64,000 bases of DNA, taken from the NCBI GenBank assembly GCA_963827705.1, contig CAWHBN010000013.1, forward strand, positions 62,001 through 126,000. The letters run 5' to 3'. The translations under genes and the position numbers were made by a program. The notes below the pieces were generated by a model. The model was not told the DNA's origin. It searched no databases and saw only the letters and a program-made list of their open reading frames with translations. Source of the stretch: JACDAN01 sp963827705. Lineage in GTDB: Bacteria; Actinomycetota; Thermoleophilia; Gaiellales; Gaiellaceae. Shown here in pieces: positions 48,675 through 57,064 of this stretch; within the stretch, counting starts at the first letter, position 1, and every line of letters begins with the position of its first letter.

Positions 48675-48849
48675 GATCACGATCCCGCTCGCGATCCTGG
48701 TCGGGATCCTGCTCTGGCGGCGGGCGATGCGCCCGAAGGAATACGTCGAGGTCATCTACGACGACGCGTCCCTGCTGCGGCTCGAGCGAGGCGTCGAGGC
48801 CGACGATCTGCTCGACGACGCCCGCGAACTGCTCGAGCTCATGGCGTGA
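48661..48849 (+). CDS. 62-residue small single-pass membrane protein
   Basis: MLPRRITIPLAILVGILLWR gives one transmembrane helix with a basic start. The soluble tail is YVEVIYDDASLLRLERGVEA then DDLLDDARELLELMA. ATG 48661 overlaps the roadblock-like gene by 14 bases and the stop overlaps the GTG of pyrE. The acidic tail suggests a membrane-tethered docking peptide for the roadblock-like protein; this is inference. Confidence 0.7.
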   Translation: MLPRRITIPLAILVGILLWRRAMRPKEYVEVIYDDASLLRLERGVEADDLLDDARELLELMA

Positions 48850-49376
48850 CCGACGACGAGCTGCGGTCGGCGCTGCGCGAGCACGCCCTCCTCGAGGGCG
48901 ACTTCGTCCTTCGCTCGGGCCGCCGCTCCTCGCACTATTTCGACAAGTACCGCTTCGAGACGAGGCCGGAGCTCCTCGAGGCGATCGGCGCGCGGGTCGC
49001 CACGGTCGTCGGCGAGCACGAACCTGACGCGGTGAGGCTCGCAGGACCCGAGCTCGGCGCGGTCGCCCTCGCCGCAGCCACCTCGCTCGTCTCGCGGCTT
49101 CCGTTTCTGATCGTCCGCAAGCAGGCGAAGGACTACGGCACTTCCAACCGCATCGAGGGCGCCTTCGAGACAGGCGAGCGGGTCTGCCTCGTCGAGGACG
49201 TGGTGACCTCTGGAGGCGCCGCGGTCGAGGCCGTCGAGGCGCTTCGCGAGGCCGGCCTCGAGTGCCGTACGGCGGTCTGCGTGGTCGACCGGGAGGAGGG
49301 CGGAACCGACGAGCTCGCGCGTGTCGGGGTGCGCTTGAGGGCCCTTTTTCGGGCAGGAGAGCTGCTCTCGGCGTAG
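48846..49376 (+). CDS. pyrE: orotate phosphoribosyltransferase
   Basis: A 176-residue enzyme transferring ribose-5-phosphate from PRPP to orotate in UMP synthesis. The PRPP motif is VCLVEDVVTSGGAAVEA, the orotate loop region is FVLRSGRRSSHYFDKYRFE and the flexible loop is VRKQAKDYGTSNRIEG. GTG 48846 overlaps the preceding stop. pyrF is close by (49845), separated by hup, so the last two UMP steps are clustered. Confidence 0.94.
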   Translation: MTDDELRSALREHALLEGDFVLRSGRRSSHYFDKYRFETRPELLEAIGARVATVVGEHEPDAVRLAGPELGAVALAAATSLVSRLPFLIVRKQAKDYGTSNRIEGAFETGERVCLVEDVVTSGGAAVEAVEALREAGLECRTAVCVVDREEGGTDELARVGVRLRALFRAGELLSA

Positions 49377-49397
49377 AAAGTCCCGCAAACCGCATGG

Positions 49398-49426
49398 TTG
49401 AGCGGAAACAGGATCGCTGTTAGGGT
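49398..49426 (+). promoter_or_regulatory. sigma-70-type promoter upstream of hup
   Basis: TTGAGC (49398-49403), a 17-bp spacer and TAGGGT (49421-49426), both recognisable as -35/-10 for an actinobacterial housekeeping sigma factor. The start codon of hup is about 44 bp further, with GGGAGGAG between. It lies directly after pyrE with no hairpin in between, so hup has its own promoter in addition to any read-through. Confidence 0.7.
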
Positions 49427-49469
49427 CCTTAGAGGCACTGGCAGTCGCGACGAGGGAGGAGATTCTTTC

Positions 49470-49766
49470 GTGACAAAACAGGAATTCGTGGGCAAGGTCG
49501 CGCAGAAGAGCGGCCTCAGCAACAGGGACGCCGCCGAGGCCGTTGACGCGTTCCTCGACTCGATCACGGACGCGCTGCAGGGCGGCGAAGAGGTTGCGTT
49601 CACCGGTTTCGGCAAGTTCACGGTGCAGAATCGCGCGGCACGTCAGGGCGTGAACCCCCGCAACCCGACCGAGCGCGTGCACATCCCCGCATCGAAGGTG
49701 CCCAAGTTCTCGGCGGGGAGCAAGCTGAAGGCCGCCGTCAAGAGCTCGATGACGACGTCGATGTAG
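49470..49766 (+). CDS. hup: HU-family DNA-binding protein
   Basis: A 98-residue histone-like protein that bends and compacts DNA. TKQEFVGKVAQKSGLSNRDA, AFTGFGKFTVQNRAARQGVN, PRNPTERVHIPASKVPKFSA are typical, with the proline-bearing arm RNPT. It lacks the Lys/Ala-rich tail found in Mycobacterium HupB. GTG 49470 has an excellent SD (GGGAGGAG, 8 bp). A strong hairpin follows. It is preceded by its own promoter. Confidence 0.95.
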   Translation: MTKQEFVGKVAQKSGLSNRDAAEAVDAFLDSITDALQGGEEVAFTGFGKFTVQNRAARQGVNPRNPTERVHIPASKVPKFSAGSKLKAAVKSSMTTSM

Positions 49767-49787
49767 CACCGCCCCCGGCGGAAGTTC

Positions 49788-49813
49788 GAACGGGGGCCGG
49801 AAGGCCCCCGTTC
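49788..49813 (+). terminator. strong hairpin terminator after hup
   Basis: GAACGGGGGCC (49788-49798) and GGCCCCCGTTC (49803-49813) make a perfect 11-bp stem closed by GGAA. It starts 22 bp after the hup stop. There is no T-run after it, but strong GC stems of this type are usual terminators in actinobacteria. Because an ATG at 49815 would lie right behind it, the pyrF start is more likely the later ATG 49845. Confidence 0.75.
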
Positions 49814-49844
49814 CATGTCTGGGGGCGCCAGTACGCTCAACGCG

Positions 49845-50753
49845 ATGTCCGAGGTGGAGGCCGTGAACGTCCGTGAGACGACCTTCGGCGACCGCATCGC
49901 GGACGCCGTCGACCGCAAGCAGTCCCAGGTGCTCGTGGGTCTCGACCCGAGGCCAGAGCTCTTTCCGGTGGAGCTGCGGGGCGAGCCGCCGGCCGAGGCG
50001 TCGGCGCGCTTCTGCCGCGGGATCATCGACGCGGTCGCGGCCTACGTGGTCGGCGTCAAACCGCAACTGGCCTTCTTCGAGGCGCTCGGCGCGCAGGGGA
50101 TCGCCGCCTTCGAAGAGGTCTGCGACTACGCGCGGGCGGCCGGCCTGGTTGTGCTCGCGGACGGGAAGCGAGGCGACATCGGCTCGACCGCGCGCGCCTA
50201 CGCGGCGGCATACCTGGAGCCCCGTGGTGAAGGTGCCGAGCCGGTCGCCGACGCGCTGACGGTGAACCCGTACCTGGGGCGGGACTCGGTCGATCCGTAC
50301 CTGGCGGCCTGCCGCCGGCACGGGCGCGGGATCTTCTGCGTCGTCAGGACCTCGAACGCGGGCGCCGGGGAGATCCAGGACCTCGTCCTCTCCGACGGCA
50401 GGCCGCTCTGGCAGCACGTGGCCTCGCAGGTCGCCGAGTGGGGAGCCGACGTCGTCGGCGAACGAGGCCTGTCGAGCGTCGGGGCCGTCATCGGCGCGAC
50501 CCACCCGCGCGCGGTTGCCGAGGCGCGGAGGCTGCTCCCGCAATCCGTGTTGTTGCTCCCAGGTCTCGGCGCCCAGGGCGCGAAACCCGGAGACGTGGCC
50601 AGAGCATTCACGAGCGGACCGGCCAGCGCGCTCGTCGCAGCTACGCGTTCGATCATCTATGCCTATCGCCAGGGTGAGGACGACTGGCGTTCTGTCGCCG
50701 CAGCCGAGGCGGCGCGCCTGCGCAGCGAGGTCTGGGCGGTTGCGGGATGGTGA
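49845..50753 (+). CDS. pyrF: orotidine 5'-phosphate decarboxylase (type 2)
   Basis: A 302-residue enzyme giving UMP. The catalytic Asp-Lys-Asp motif is in VLADGKRGDIGSTARAYAAA, with LVGLDPRPELFP near the start and GVKPQLAFFEALGAQG. GAVIGATHPRAVAEARRLLP and PSGALVAATRS-like SALVAATRSIIYAYR match the long type 2 OMPdecase of actinobacteria and myxobacteria. ATG 49845 is chosen (an upstream ATG at 49815 lies at the foot of the hup terminator). Its end overlaps the LysM gene by 7 nt. Confidence 0.92.
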   Translation: MSEVEAVNVRETTFGDRIADAVDRKQSQVLVGLDPRPELFPVELRGEPPAEASARFCRGIIDAVAAYVVGVKPQLAFFEALGAQGIAAFEEVCDYARAAGLVVLADGKRGDIGSTARAYAAAYLEPRGEGAEPVADALTVNPYLGRDSVDPYLAACRRHGRGIFCVVRTSNAGAGEIQDLVLSDGRPLWQHVASQVAEWGADVVGERGLSSVGAVIGATHPRAVAEARRLLPQSVLLLPGLGAQGAKPGDVARAFTSGPASALVAATRSIIYAYRQGEDDWRSVAAAEAARLRSEVWAVAGW

Positions 50754-51070
50754 CGATCCCCTGGTGGTTCGTCCGCTACGGCGTTCCAGCTCTAGCGCTG
50801 GCGGCGGTGACGATGGTCGTGCTGCTCGCCCGGCCGGCGCTCCATGGAGGTGAAGCGGCGCGGCCGAAGGTGACGGCGCCGCAGGTCGAGCAGGCGCCGA
50901 AGAAGGCGCGCGTCAAGCCGGCCCGCACCTCGACGTACGCGGTCCGGAGCGGCGACACGCTTGCCTCGATCGCGGAGAAGTTCGGCACGACGGTCGACCG
51001 CCTGATGGAGCTGAACCCAGGGGTCGACCCTACGGCTCTCACGGTCGGCATGCCGATCCGCGTCGACTAA
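50747..51070 (+). CDS. membrane-anchored LysM domain protein
   Basis: 107 residues: one N-terminal transmembrane helix (VRYGVPALALAAVTMVVLLA), a Lys/Pro/Ala linker (APKKARVKPARTS) and one LysM module, TYAVRSGDTLASIAEKFGTT with VDRLMELNPGVDPTALTVG. LysM binds N-acetylglucosamine in peptidoglycan, so it probably sits on the outer face of the membrane attached to the wall. It overlaps pyrF by 7 nt and lies 10 bp before the D,D-carboxypeptidase gene, in keeping with a wall-related pair. Confidence 0.88.
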   Translation: MVTIPWWFVRYGVPALALAAVTMVVLLARPALHGGEAARPKVTAPQVEQAPKKARVKPARTSTYAVRSGDTLASIAEKFGTTVDRLMELNPGVDPTALTVGMPIRVD

Positions 51071-51080
51071 CCTGACGCCC

Positions 51081-52199
51081 GTGAAGCGACTGGCGGCCCT
51101 CGTCGCTGTCCTTGCCTGTTCGACCTCAGCCGCGTCAGCGGCGACCCCTGAGGTCGACGCTCGCGCCTACCTCGTGGAGGAGGCGCAGACGGGCGAGGTG
51201 CTGCTTGCCCGCCGGGCTCACGACCGGCTGCCGATCGCGAGCATCACGAAGCTGATGACCGTGCTCGTCGCGCTCGAGCGCTCGAAGCCTGGCGCGATGG
51301 TCTCCGTGGACCGGGACGCGGTCGGCGTCACCGGATCCACGATCCGGCTCCGAGCCGGTGAGCGGCTGCCCCTCCGCGATCTGGTCGCCGCCGCGCTGAT
51401 CCAGAGCGCAAACGACAGCGCGGTCGCGCTCGCCGAGCACGTCGGCGGAGGAGACAGCGGCCCGTTCGTCGAGTACATGAACCAGCGCGCGAAGGCGCTC
51501 GGCCTCAGCGAGACGCAGTTCGCGCGGCCCGACGGCCTCGACACGCCCGGCCACTACTCGTCGGCGTCGGACGTCACGCGGCTTGCGCTCGAGGCCATGA
51601 AGAGCCCGGTGGTGCGTCGGCTGGTGCGCCAGGAGTCGGCTTCGATCTCCGGCGGCCGGACGCTCCACACCTGGAACGACCTTCTGGGCGAGTTCCCCGG
51701 CACCTTCGGCGTGAAGACCGGTCACACGTCAGGCGCCGGGTGGAACCAGGTCGCGGCCGCCCGCGGCAACCACGTGACGATCTACGCGACGATTCTCGGA
51801 AGCCCGTCGCGCGCCGTCCGCAACGCAGACCTCGAAGAGCTCCTCGCCTGGGGCATGTCGCGCTACGCCTATGTGCCGCTCGCCTCTCCCGATCGCGTCT
51901 ACGGGCGGATCCCCGTCGAGTGGGGCTTCGATCCCGTGCCGGTCGTCGCCGCCCGGCCGATGCGGAGGCCGGTCCGGATCGGACGGCCTCTCGTGGAGCG
52001 CGTTGTCCTACCGTCCCGGCTCGACCTTCCCGTCAGAGAGGGACAGGTGGTCGGCGAGGTCCGCGTCTACGACCGCAAGCGGATCCTCGGACGGACGCCG
52101 CTCGTTGCTGCCGAAGCCAGAGACGACCCGGGCTTCTTCGACCGGACCGGCTGGTACGCCGGCCGCACCATGGACCACATCGGAGGCTGGTTCTCCTGA
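51081..52199 (+). CDS. D-alanyl-D-alanine carboxypeptidase (S11, DacA/DacF-like)
   Basis: A 372-residue penicillin-binding protein of low molecular mass. Residues 1-20 are the signal peptide. The three active-site motifs are S54-I-T-K57, S109-A-N111 and K212-T-G214 (GVKTGHTSGAG). A C-terminal beta domain (about 275-355) precedes a short tail, without a clear amphipathic anchor helix. It trims the terminal D-Ala of peptidoglycan stem peptides. GTG 51081 follows the LysM gene by 10 bp. Its end overlaps a probable CTG start of the PfkB kinase. Confidence 0.93.
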   Translation: MKRLAALVAVLACSTSAASAATPEVDARAYLVEEAQTGEVLLARRAHDRLPIASITKLMTVLVALERSKPGAMVSVDRDAVGVTGSTIRLRAGERLPLRDLVAAALIQSANDSAVALAEHVGGGDSGPFVEYMNQRAKALGLSETQFARPDGLDTPGHYSSASDVTRLALEAMKSPVVRRLVRQESASISGGRTLHTWNDLLGEFPGTFGVKTGHTSGAGWNQVAAARGNHVTIYATILGSPSRAVRNADLEELLAWGMSRYAYVPLASPDRVYGRIPVEWGFDPVPVVAARPMRRPVRIGRPLVERVVLPSRLDLPVREGQVVGEVRVYDRKRILGRTPLVAAEARDDPGFFDRTGWYAGRTMDHIGGWFS

Positions 52200-52201
52200 T
52201 C

Positions 52202-53155
52202 GTGACAGTGACCATGAACGCGGCCCTCGACCGGACGGTGACGGTCCCAAACTTTCAGCCCGGCCAGCGCCACCGCGCGAGCGCCGGCCTCACGCTCGCC
52301 GGTGGCAAGGGCGTGAACATCGCCCGCGCGCTGAAGCGGATGGACGTCCCGGTCGTGGCGACCGGGCTGGCGGGCGGCCGGACGGGCGCGCGGGTCGTCA
52401 GCGAGCTCACGCGCGAGGGGATCCTCAACGATTTCGTCCGAATCGGCGAGGAGTCGCGGACATCCACCGCCGTGGTCGACCCCACCGGCGGCACATACAC
52501 GGAGATCAACGAGTGGGGCCCATACGTGACGCCGGAGGAGCTCGAGCTCCTGCTCGAGAAGCTTCGCTACCTCTCGCGCGGCGCGGACATGGTCGTCTTC
52601 GCCGGCACGCTGCCCCGCGGTGTGGACGATGGTTTCTACGCGGAAGCGATCCGCGAGCTCGCGCGGCGCGGGATCCGGGCGGTGCTCGACGCGGAGGGAC
52701 AACCGCTCCGGCTCGGAACGGAGGCGGAGCCGTTCCTCGTCACGCCGAACGAGCGGGAGGCCGAAGGGCTCGTCGGGCAGGAGTTCCACGACCCGCAGGA
52801 TTTCGCCCAGGCGCTCGACCACATCTCCGACCTGGGCGCGCGGAACGTCCTGATCACGCTTACCTCGGGCTGCTACGCGCTGCTCCGAGAGGAGCGCGAG
52901 GTCGAGCGGTTCTACGCCGCCGTCCCGGAGGTTGCGACTGTCTCGCCTGCCGGATCGGGCGACGTGCTCCTCGCCGGCTACATGGCGGCGCGGCTGGACG
53001 AGCTACCGCCCGAGGAGGCGCTGCAGCGCGCCGTGGCAGCCGGAGCCGCAGCGGTGCAGGAGGTTGGCGCCGGCCGGTTCGAGCCTCGCGAGCTCACCCG
53101 GCTCGCGGAGGGCGTGAAGATCGAGAAGCTCGAGCGCGTTCCCTCGGAGTTGTGA
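52202..53155 (+). CDS. PfkB-family sugar kinase (1-phosphofructokinase-like)
   Basis: A 317-residue PfkB kinase. TVTMNAALDRTVTVPNFQPG is the start, AGGKGVNIARALKRMDVPVV the substrate-binding motif, and VSPAGSGDVLLAGYMAARLD the catalytic-Asp motif (GSGD). The pattern fits FruK/PfkB hexose-phosphate kinases. GTG 52202 is conservative, but CTG 52196 gives the family start MIVTVT, overlaps the preceding TGA and is 9 bp after GGAGG, while GTG is 15 bp away. The CTG may therefore be the true start. Substrate could be fructose-1-P, tagatose-6-P or fructose-6-P. Confidence 0.88.
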   Translation: MTVTMNAALDRTVTVPNFQPGQRHRASAGLTLAGGKGVNIARALKRMDVPVVATGLAGGRTGARVVSELTREGILNDFVRIGEESRTSTAVVDPTGGTYTEINEWGPYVTPEELELLLEKLRYLSRGADMVVFAGTLPRGVDDGFYAEAIRELARRGIRAVLDAEGQPLRLGTEAEPFLVTPNEREAEGLVGQEFHDPQDFAQALDHISDLGARNVLITLTSGCYALLREEREVERFYAAVPEVATVSPAGSGDVLLAGYMAARLDELPPEEALQRAVAAGAAAVQEVGAGRFEPRELTRLAEGVKIEKLERVPSEL

Positions 53156-54177
53156 TGGGGAGGGCGGCGCTCCTGGCGGCTGCCGCCCTTTTCTGCGTTG
53201 CTTACGGGACTGGTGGCGGGGCCGCGCCGGTCGCCGCTGTGCCCTCCAAGCACCTCGTCTACACGAAGGCCGTCGGAAAGCCACAGCAGGCGGTCTGGAT
53301 CGGCGACGCCAACGGCACGCGAATGAGACGACTGACGCGCGGGGCCTATGGGCTGGTCTCACCCGACGGCCGGACGATCGCGATCTCGCGGCGGGGCGGG
53401 ATCTACACGGTCGACCTCAACGGCCGCGGCGAGCGCTTCATCGCTTGGGCGAAGCCAGCGGGATGGCTACCCGACTCCCGCCATCTGCTGGCCTTCCAGC
53501 GAAGGGCATTCGTCAACATCGACCTGGACGATCGAAGCGTGGACGTGATCGAGGGACGCGAGGTGACGACGTGGAGCGTCGCGCCGGACGGCGCCACGCT
53601 CGCCTACGACGTCTACCGCGCTCGGCCGCCCTCCGGCGAGTGCGGGTTCGACATCTATAGGGCGCAGATCGACGGGAGCTCGAAGCGCCGGCTGACTACG
53701 GGTGGTCGGAGCAGTCACCCCGTCTGGGCGACAGAGTCGATCGTCTTCGCCTACCGGCCGGTGGGCACCGGCTGCTTCAGGCCACGGATCTGGCAGATGG
53801 GAACCGAAGGAGGGCAGCGGGCGCCCGTGATGCGGACCCTGCCGAATCGGTTCGCGATTCTCGGCCGCTACGGCGTCAGACCATTCGCCTGGGTCTCCGG
53901 TTCCTCGCTGCTGTTGGCAACGATCCCCACTGAATGGGGCGCAGAGCTCGCGCTCGTGAACGCACACTCGGGCCGCGCGCGTGTACCGGACCTCGATCCA
54001 CGGCCGCGGCGAGAGCAGCGGATGTACGCCGACCACGCGTCACGCGACGGGCGCTACGTCGTCGGCGCGGCCTGCGGAGCAGAGCCGCCGTGCACGATCC
54101 GCATTTACTCGGTCGCCACCCGCCGGGCGCGCGAGCTGATCACCGGAAACGTCAGGTACCCGCACTGGAACCGCTGA
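53155..54177 (+). CDS. secreted PD40/TolB-like beta-propeller protein
   Basis: 340 residues with signal peptide GRAALLAAAALFCVAYGTGG and a propeller: VWIGDANGTRMRRLTRG, LVSPDGRTIAISRRGGIYTV, WLPDSRHLLAFQRRAFVNID, SVAPDGATLAYDVYRARPPS and IYSVATRRARELITGNVRY. Such propellers are structural or ligand-binding. No catalytic domain is attached, unlike the propeller-lysyl oxidase protein at 7538-9103. Start ATG 53155 overlaps the kinase stop (GTG 53152 is also possible). Confidence 0.83.
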   Translation: MGRAALLAAAALFCVAYGTGGGAAPVAAVPSKHLVYTKAVGKPQQAVWIGDANGTRMRRLTRGAYGLVSPDGRTIAISRRGGIYTVDLNGRGERFIAWAKPAGWLPDSRHLLAFQRRAFVNIDLDDRSVDVIEGREVTTWSVAPDGATLAYDVYRARPPSGECGFDIYRAQIDGSSKRRLTTGGRSSHPVWATESIVFAYRPVGTGCFRPRIWQMGTEGGQRAPVMRTLPNRFAILGRYGVRPFAWVSGSSLLLATIPTEWGAELALVNAHSGRARVPDLDPRPRREQRMYADHASRDGRYVVGAACGAEPPCTIRIYSVATRRARELITGNVRYPHWNR

Positions 54178-54244
54178 GGATGCCGTCGGAGGGCGCTGTT
54201 ACGATCGATCCTCGATTGAAAGGATTGACACAGAGACGTCTCCC

Positions 54245-54274
54245 GGCCCAGGCCAACCGCGAGGAGCCTGGGCC
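54245..54274 (+). promoter_or_regulatory. leader hairpin upstream of guaB3
   Basis: GGCCCAGGC (54245-54253) and GCCTGGGCC (54266-54274) form a 9-bp stem with a 12-nt loop, followed by TTTGTGCTTCT and then AGGAGG before the ATG. It could be an attenuator or end of the preceding transcript. The whole gap 54178-54296 holds no open frame. It does not show the core of the known purine riboswitch, so no ligand is proposed. Confidence 0.55.
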
Positions 54275-54296
54275 TTTGTGCTTCTAGGAGGACACG

Positions 54297-55454
54297 ATGG
54301 AGATTGAGATCGGGCGAGGGAAGAAGGCGCGTCAGGCCTACGGCTTCGACGACATCGCGATCGTGCCGAGCCGTCGGACGCGCGATCCGCAGGACGTCGA
54401 CATCGGCTGGAAGCTCGGGCCGCATCTGCTCGAGCTGCCGCTGATCGGCTCGGCGATGGACGGGGTCGTCTCGCCGGAGACGGCGATCAAGCTCGGGGAG
54501 CTGGGCGGTCTCGGCGTCCTCAACCTCGAGGGGATCTTCAGCCGCTACGAGGACGCCGACATCCAGCTGACCAAGATCGCCAAGGCGCCGAAGGAGAAGG
54601 CGACGGCGATGATGCAGAAGATCTACGAGCAGCCGGTCGAGCCGCGGCTGATCGCGCGGCGGATCGAGGAGATCAAGTCGAGGGGCGTCCTCACGGCGGG
54701 GTCGCTGACGCCGCAGCGGGTCCGCGACCACTACGAGATCGCGCTTGCCGCCGGGCTCGACGTCCTCGTCATCCAGGGAACGGTCGTGTCGGCCGAGCAC
54801 GTCTCGTCCAACGGGGCCGCCCTGAACTTGAAGGAGTTCATCGCCGACATCCCGATCCCGGTGATCGTCGGCGGCTGCGCCTCGTACCAGACCGCGCTGC
54901 ACCTGATGCGGACGGGCGCCGCGGCGGTGCTCGTCGGCGTTGGGCCGGGAGCCGCCTGCACGACGCGCGGCGTGCTCGGTGTGGGCGTCCCGCAGGCCAC
55001 GGCGATCTCGGACGCAAGCGCGGCCCGCGTCCAGCACCTGCTCGAGACCGGCAACTACGTCAACGTGATCGCCGACGGAGGGATGCGAACCGGTGGCGAC
55101 ATCGCGAAGGCGATCGCCTGCGGCGCCGACGCCGTCATGGTCGGCTCACCGCTCGCCCGCGCAAAGGAGGCGCCCGGCCGCGGATACCACTGGGGGATGG
55201 CGACGTTCCACCCGACGCTTCCCCGCGGTGCACGCGTGCAGGTCGACCAGCCCGCCACGCTGGAGGAGATCGTGATCGGCCCGGCGACCGAGAACGACGG
55301 GACGCTGAACCTGATGGGGGCGTTGCGCACCGCCATGGCCACCTGCGGCTACGAGTCGATCCACGACTTCCAGAAGGCCGAGATCATGCTCGCGCCGGCG
55401 ATCAAGACCGAGGGCAAGGGGCTCCAGAAGGCGCAGCAGATCGGGATGGGATAG
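54297..55454 (+). CDS. guaB3: GuaB3 family IMP dehydrogenase-related protein
   Basis: A 385-residue (beta-alpha)8-barrel enzyme. The CBS pair of ordinary IMPDH is absent, which is typical of the GuaB3 group. Motifs: FDDIAIVPSRRTRDPQDVDI, LPLIGSAMDGVVSP, the catalytic-Cys block VGVGPGAACTTRGVLGVG, VNVIADGGMRTGGDIAKAIA and ADAVMVGSPLARAKEAPGRG. ATG 54297 has AGGAGG 7 bp upstream. GuaA follows after 2 bp, so a role in guanine nucleotide balance is likely; some GuaB3 proteins are reported to act on GMP or IMP differently, and the exact reaction is not settled. Confidence 0.9.
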   Translation: MEIEIGRGKKARQAYGFDDIAIVPSRRTRDPQDVDIGWKLGPHLLELPLIGSAMDGVVSPETAIKLGELGGLGVLNLEGIFSRYEDADIQLTKIAKAPKEKATAMMQKIYEQPVEPRLIARRIEEIKSRGVLTAGSLTPQRVRDHYEIALAAGLDVLVIQGTVVSAEHVSSNGAALNLKEFIADIPIPVIVGGCASYQTALHLMRTGAAAVLVGVGPGAACTTRGVLGVGVPQATAISDASAARVQHLLETGNYVNVIADGGMRTGGDIAKAIACGADAVMVGSPLARAKEAPGRGYHWGMATFHPTLPRGARVQVDQPATLEEIVIGPATENDGTLNLMGALRTAMATCGYESIHDFQKAEIMLAPAIKTEGKGLQKAQQIGMG

Positions 55455-55456
55455 AG

Positions 55457-57034
55457 ATGGGCGCCGAGGTCCTCCCGTTCGAGCGGCCGGAAGACTCGCC
55501 CGACGACCGCCCGGTCCTCGTCGTCGACTTCGGCGGCCAGTACTCGCAGCTGATCGCCAGGCGCGTCCGTGAGGCCCGCGTGTACTCGGAGCTCGTCTCG
55601 CACCGCACGCCGGCGCAGGCGATCCGGGCGCGGAACCCGCGCGCCCTGATCCTCAGCGGCGGGCCGGCATCGGTGTACGCCGACGAGGCGCCCAAGCTCG
55701 ACGAGGCGGTCTGGGAGCTCGGGATCCCGACGCTCGGCATCTGCTACGGCATGCAGCTGATGGCGCTCGATCTCGGCGGCAGAGTGGAGCGGACCGGCGG
55801 CTCAGAGTTCGGCCGCGCAGACCTTCGCTCCGGCGGCGGCGCGTTGCTGGAGGACACGCCGGAGGAGCAGGTCGTGTGGATGAGCCATCGCGACTCCGTC
55901 ACCGCGCCGCCGGAGGACGCCAAGGTGACGGCGTCGTCACCGTCCACGCCCATCGCGGCCTTCGAGGCGCCCGAACGGGGCCTCTACGGCGTCCAGTTCC
56001 ACCCCGAGGTAGTGCACACGGCGCACGGACAGGCTGTCCTGAAGAACTTCCTCTACGGCGTCGCGGAGGCGCCGCCGACCTGGACGGCGGCCGCGGTGAT
56101 CGAGGAGCAGGTCGAGCGCATCCGCGCCCAGGTCGGCTCCGAGCGGGTGCTCTGCGCGCTCTCCGGCGGCGTGGACTCCGCTGTCGCAGCCCTGCTCGTC
56201 CACAAGGCGGTCGGCGACCAGCTCACCTGCGTCTTCGTCGACCACGGGCTGCTGCGGAAGGACGAGGCGGTGCAGGTGGTCGAGACCTTCCAGGGCCATT
56301 TCAACGTCCCGCTCGTCCACGTGGAGGCCGAGGACAGATTCCTGGGCCGGCTCGAGGGCATCGACGACCCGGAGAAGAAGCGCAAGTGCGTCGGCGAGGA
56401 GTTCATCCGCGTGTTCGAGGACGAAGCGAAGCGACTGGGGCGGATCCGCTACCTCGTCCAGGGCACGCTCTACTCGGACGTGATCGAGTCGGGCGGGACG
56501 GAAGGTGTCGCGGCGATGATCAAGTCGCACCACAACGTCGGCGGCTTGCCGGAGGAGGTCGACTTCGATCTCGTCGAGCCGCTGCGGCTGCTCTTCAAGG
56601 ACGAGGTGCGCCGTGTCGGCGAGGAGCTCGGCCTCCCGGAGCGGATGGTCTGGCGCCAGCCGTTCCCTGGCCCGGGCCTCGCGATCCGCATCATCGGCGA
56701 GGTCACGCGTGAGCGGCTGGAGATCCTGCGCGAGGCGGACGCGATCCTCCAGGAGGAGGTGCGGCGTGCCGGGCTCTACCGCGACCTCTGGCAGTCCTTC
56801 GCCGTGCTGCCGGCGATCCGCTCGGTGGGCGTGCAGGGTGACGAGCGGACATACGCGTACCCGATCGTGATCCGGGCGGTCACCTCCGAGGACGCCATGA
56901 CCGCAGACTGGGCGCGTCTGCCCTACGACCTGCTCGAGACGATCTCGAGCCGGATCATCAACGAGATCCCGGGCGTAAACCGAGTCGCGCTCGACATCTC
57001 CTCGAAGCCGCCCAGCACGATCGAGTGGGAGTAA
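55457..57034 (+). CDS. guaA: GMP synthase (glutamine-hydrolysing)
   Basis: A 525-residue two-domain enzyme that aminates XMP to GMP. The class I glutamine amidotransferase has C96 in LGICYGMQL and H182/E184 in FHPEV. The ATP pyrophosphatase domain has the P-loop SGGVDS (236-241), GTLYSDVIESGG and GLPERMVWRQPFPGPGLAIR, and the dimer domain ends with PPSTIEWE, the universal C-terminus. ATG 55457 is 2 bp after the guaB3 stop; the two form an operon. Confidence 0.97.
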   Translation: MGAEVLPFERPEDSPDDRPVLVVDFGGQYSQLIARRVREARVYSELVSHRTPAQAIRARNPRALILSGGPASVYADEAPKLDEAVWELGIPTLGICYGMQLMALDLGGRVERTGGSEFGRADLRSGGGALLEDTPEEQVVWMSHRDSVTAPPEDAKVTASSPSTPIAAFEAPERGLYGVQFHPEVVHTAHGQAVLKNFLYGVAEAPPTWTAAAVIEEQVERIRAQVGSERVLCALSGGVDSAVAALLVHKAVGDQLTCVFVDHGLLRKDEAVQVVETFQGHFNVPLVHVEAEDRFLGRLEGIDDPEKKRKCVGEEFIRVFEDEAKRLGRIRYLVQGTLYSDVIESGGTEGVAAMIKSHHNVGGLPEEVDFDLVEPLRLLFKDEVRRVGEELGLPERMVWRQPFPGPGLAIRIIGEVTRERLEILREADAILQEEVRRAGLYRDLWQSFAVLPAIRSVGVQGDERTYAYPIVIRAVTSEDAMTADWARLPYDLLETISSRIINEIPGVNRVALDISSKPPSTIEWE

Positions 57035-57064
57035 GCCGGCGCGCTCCTGGGAAGGAGTAGCGCG

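Noticed and set aside
54178..54296. Purine riboswitch upstream of guaB3
   Set aside because: No conserved three-way-junction core or TATA-type loop sequence; only one simple stem is visible.
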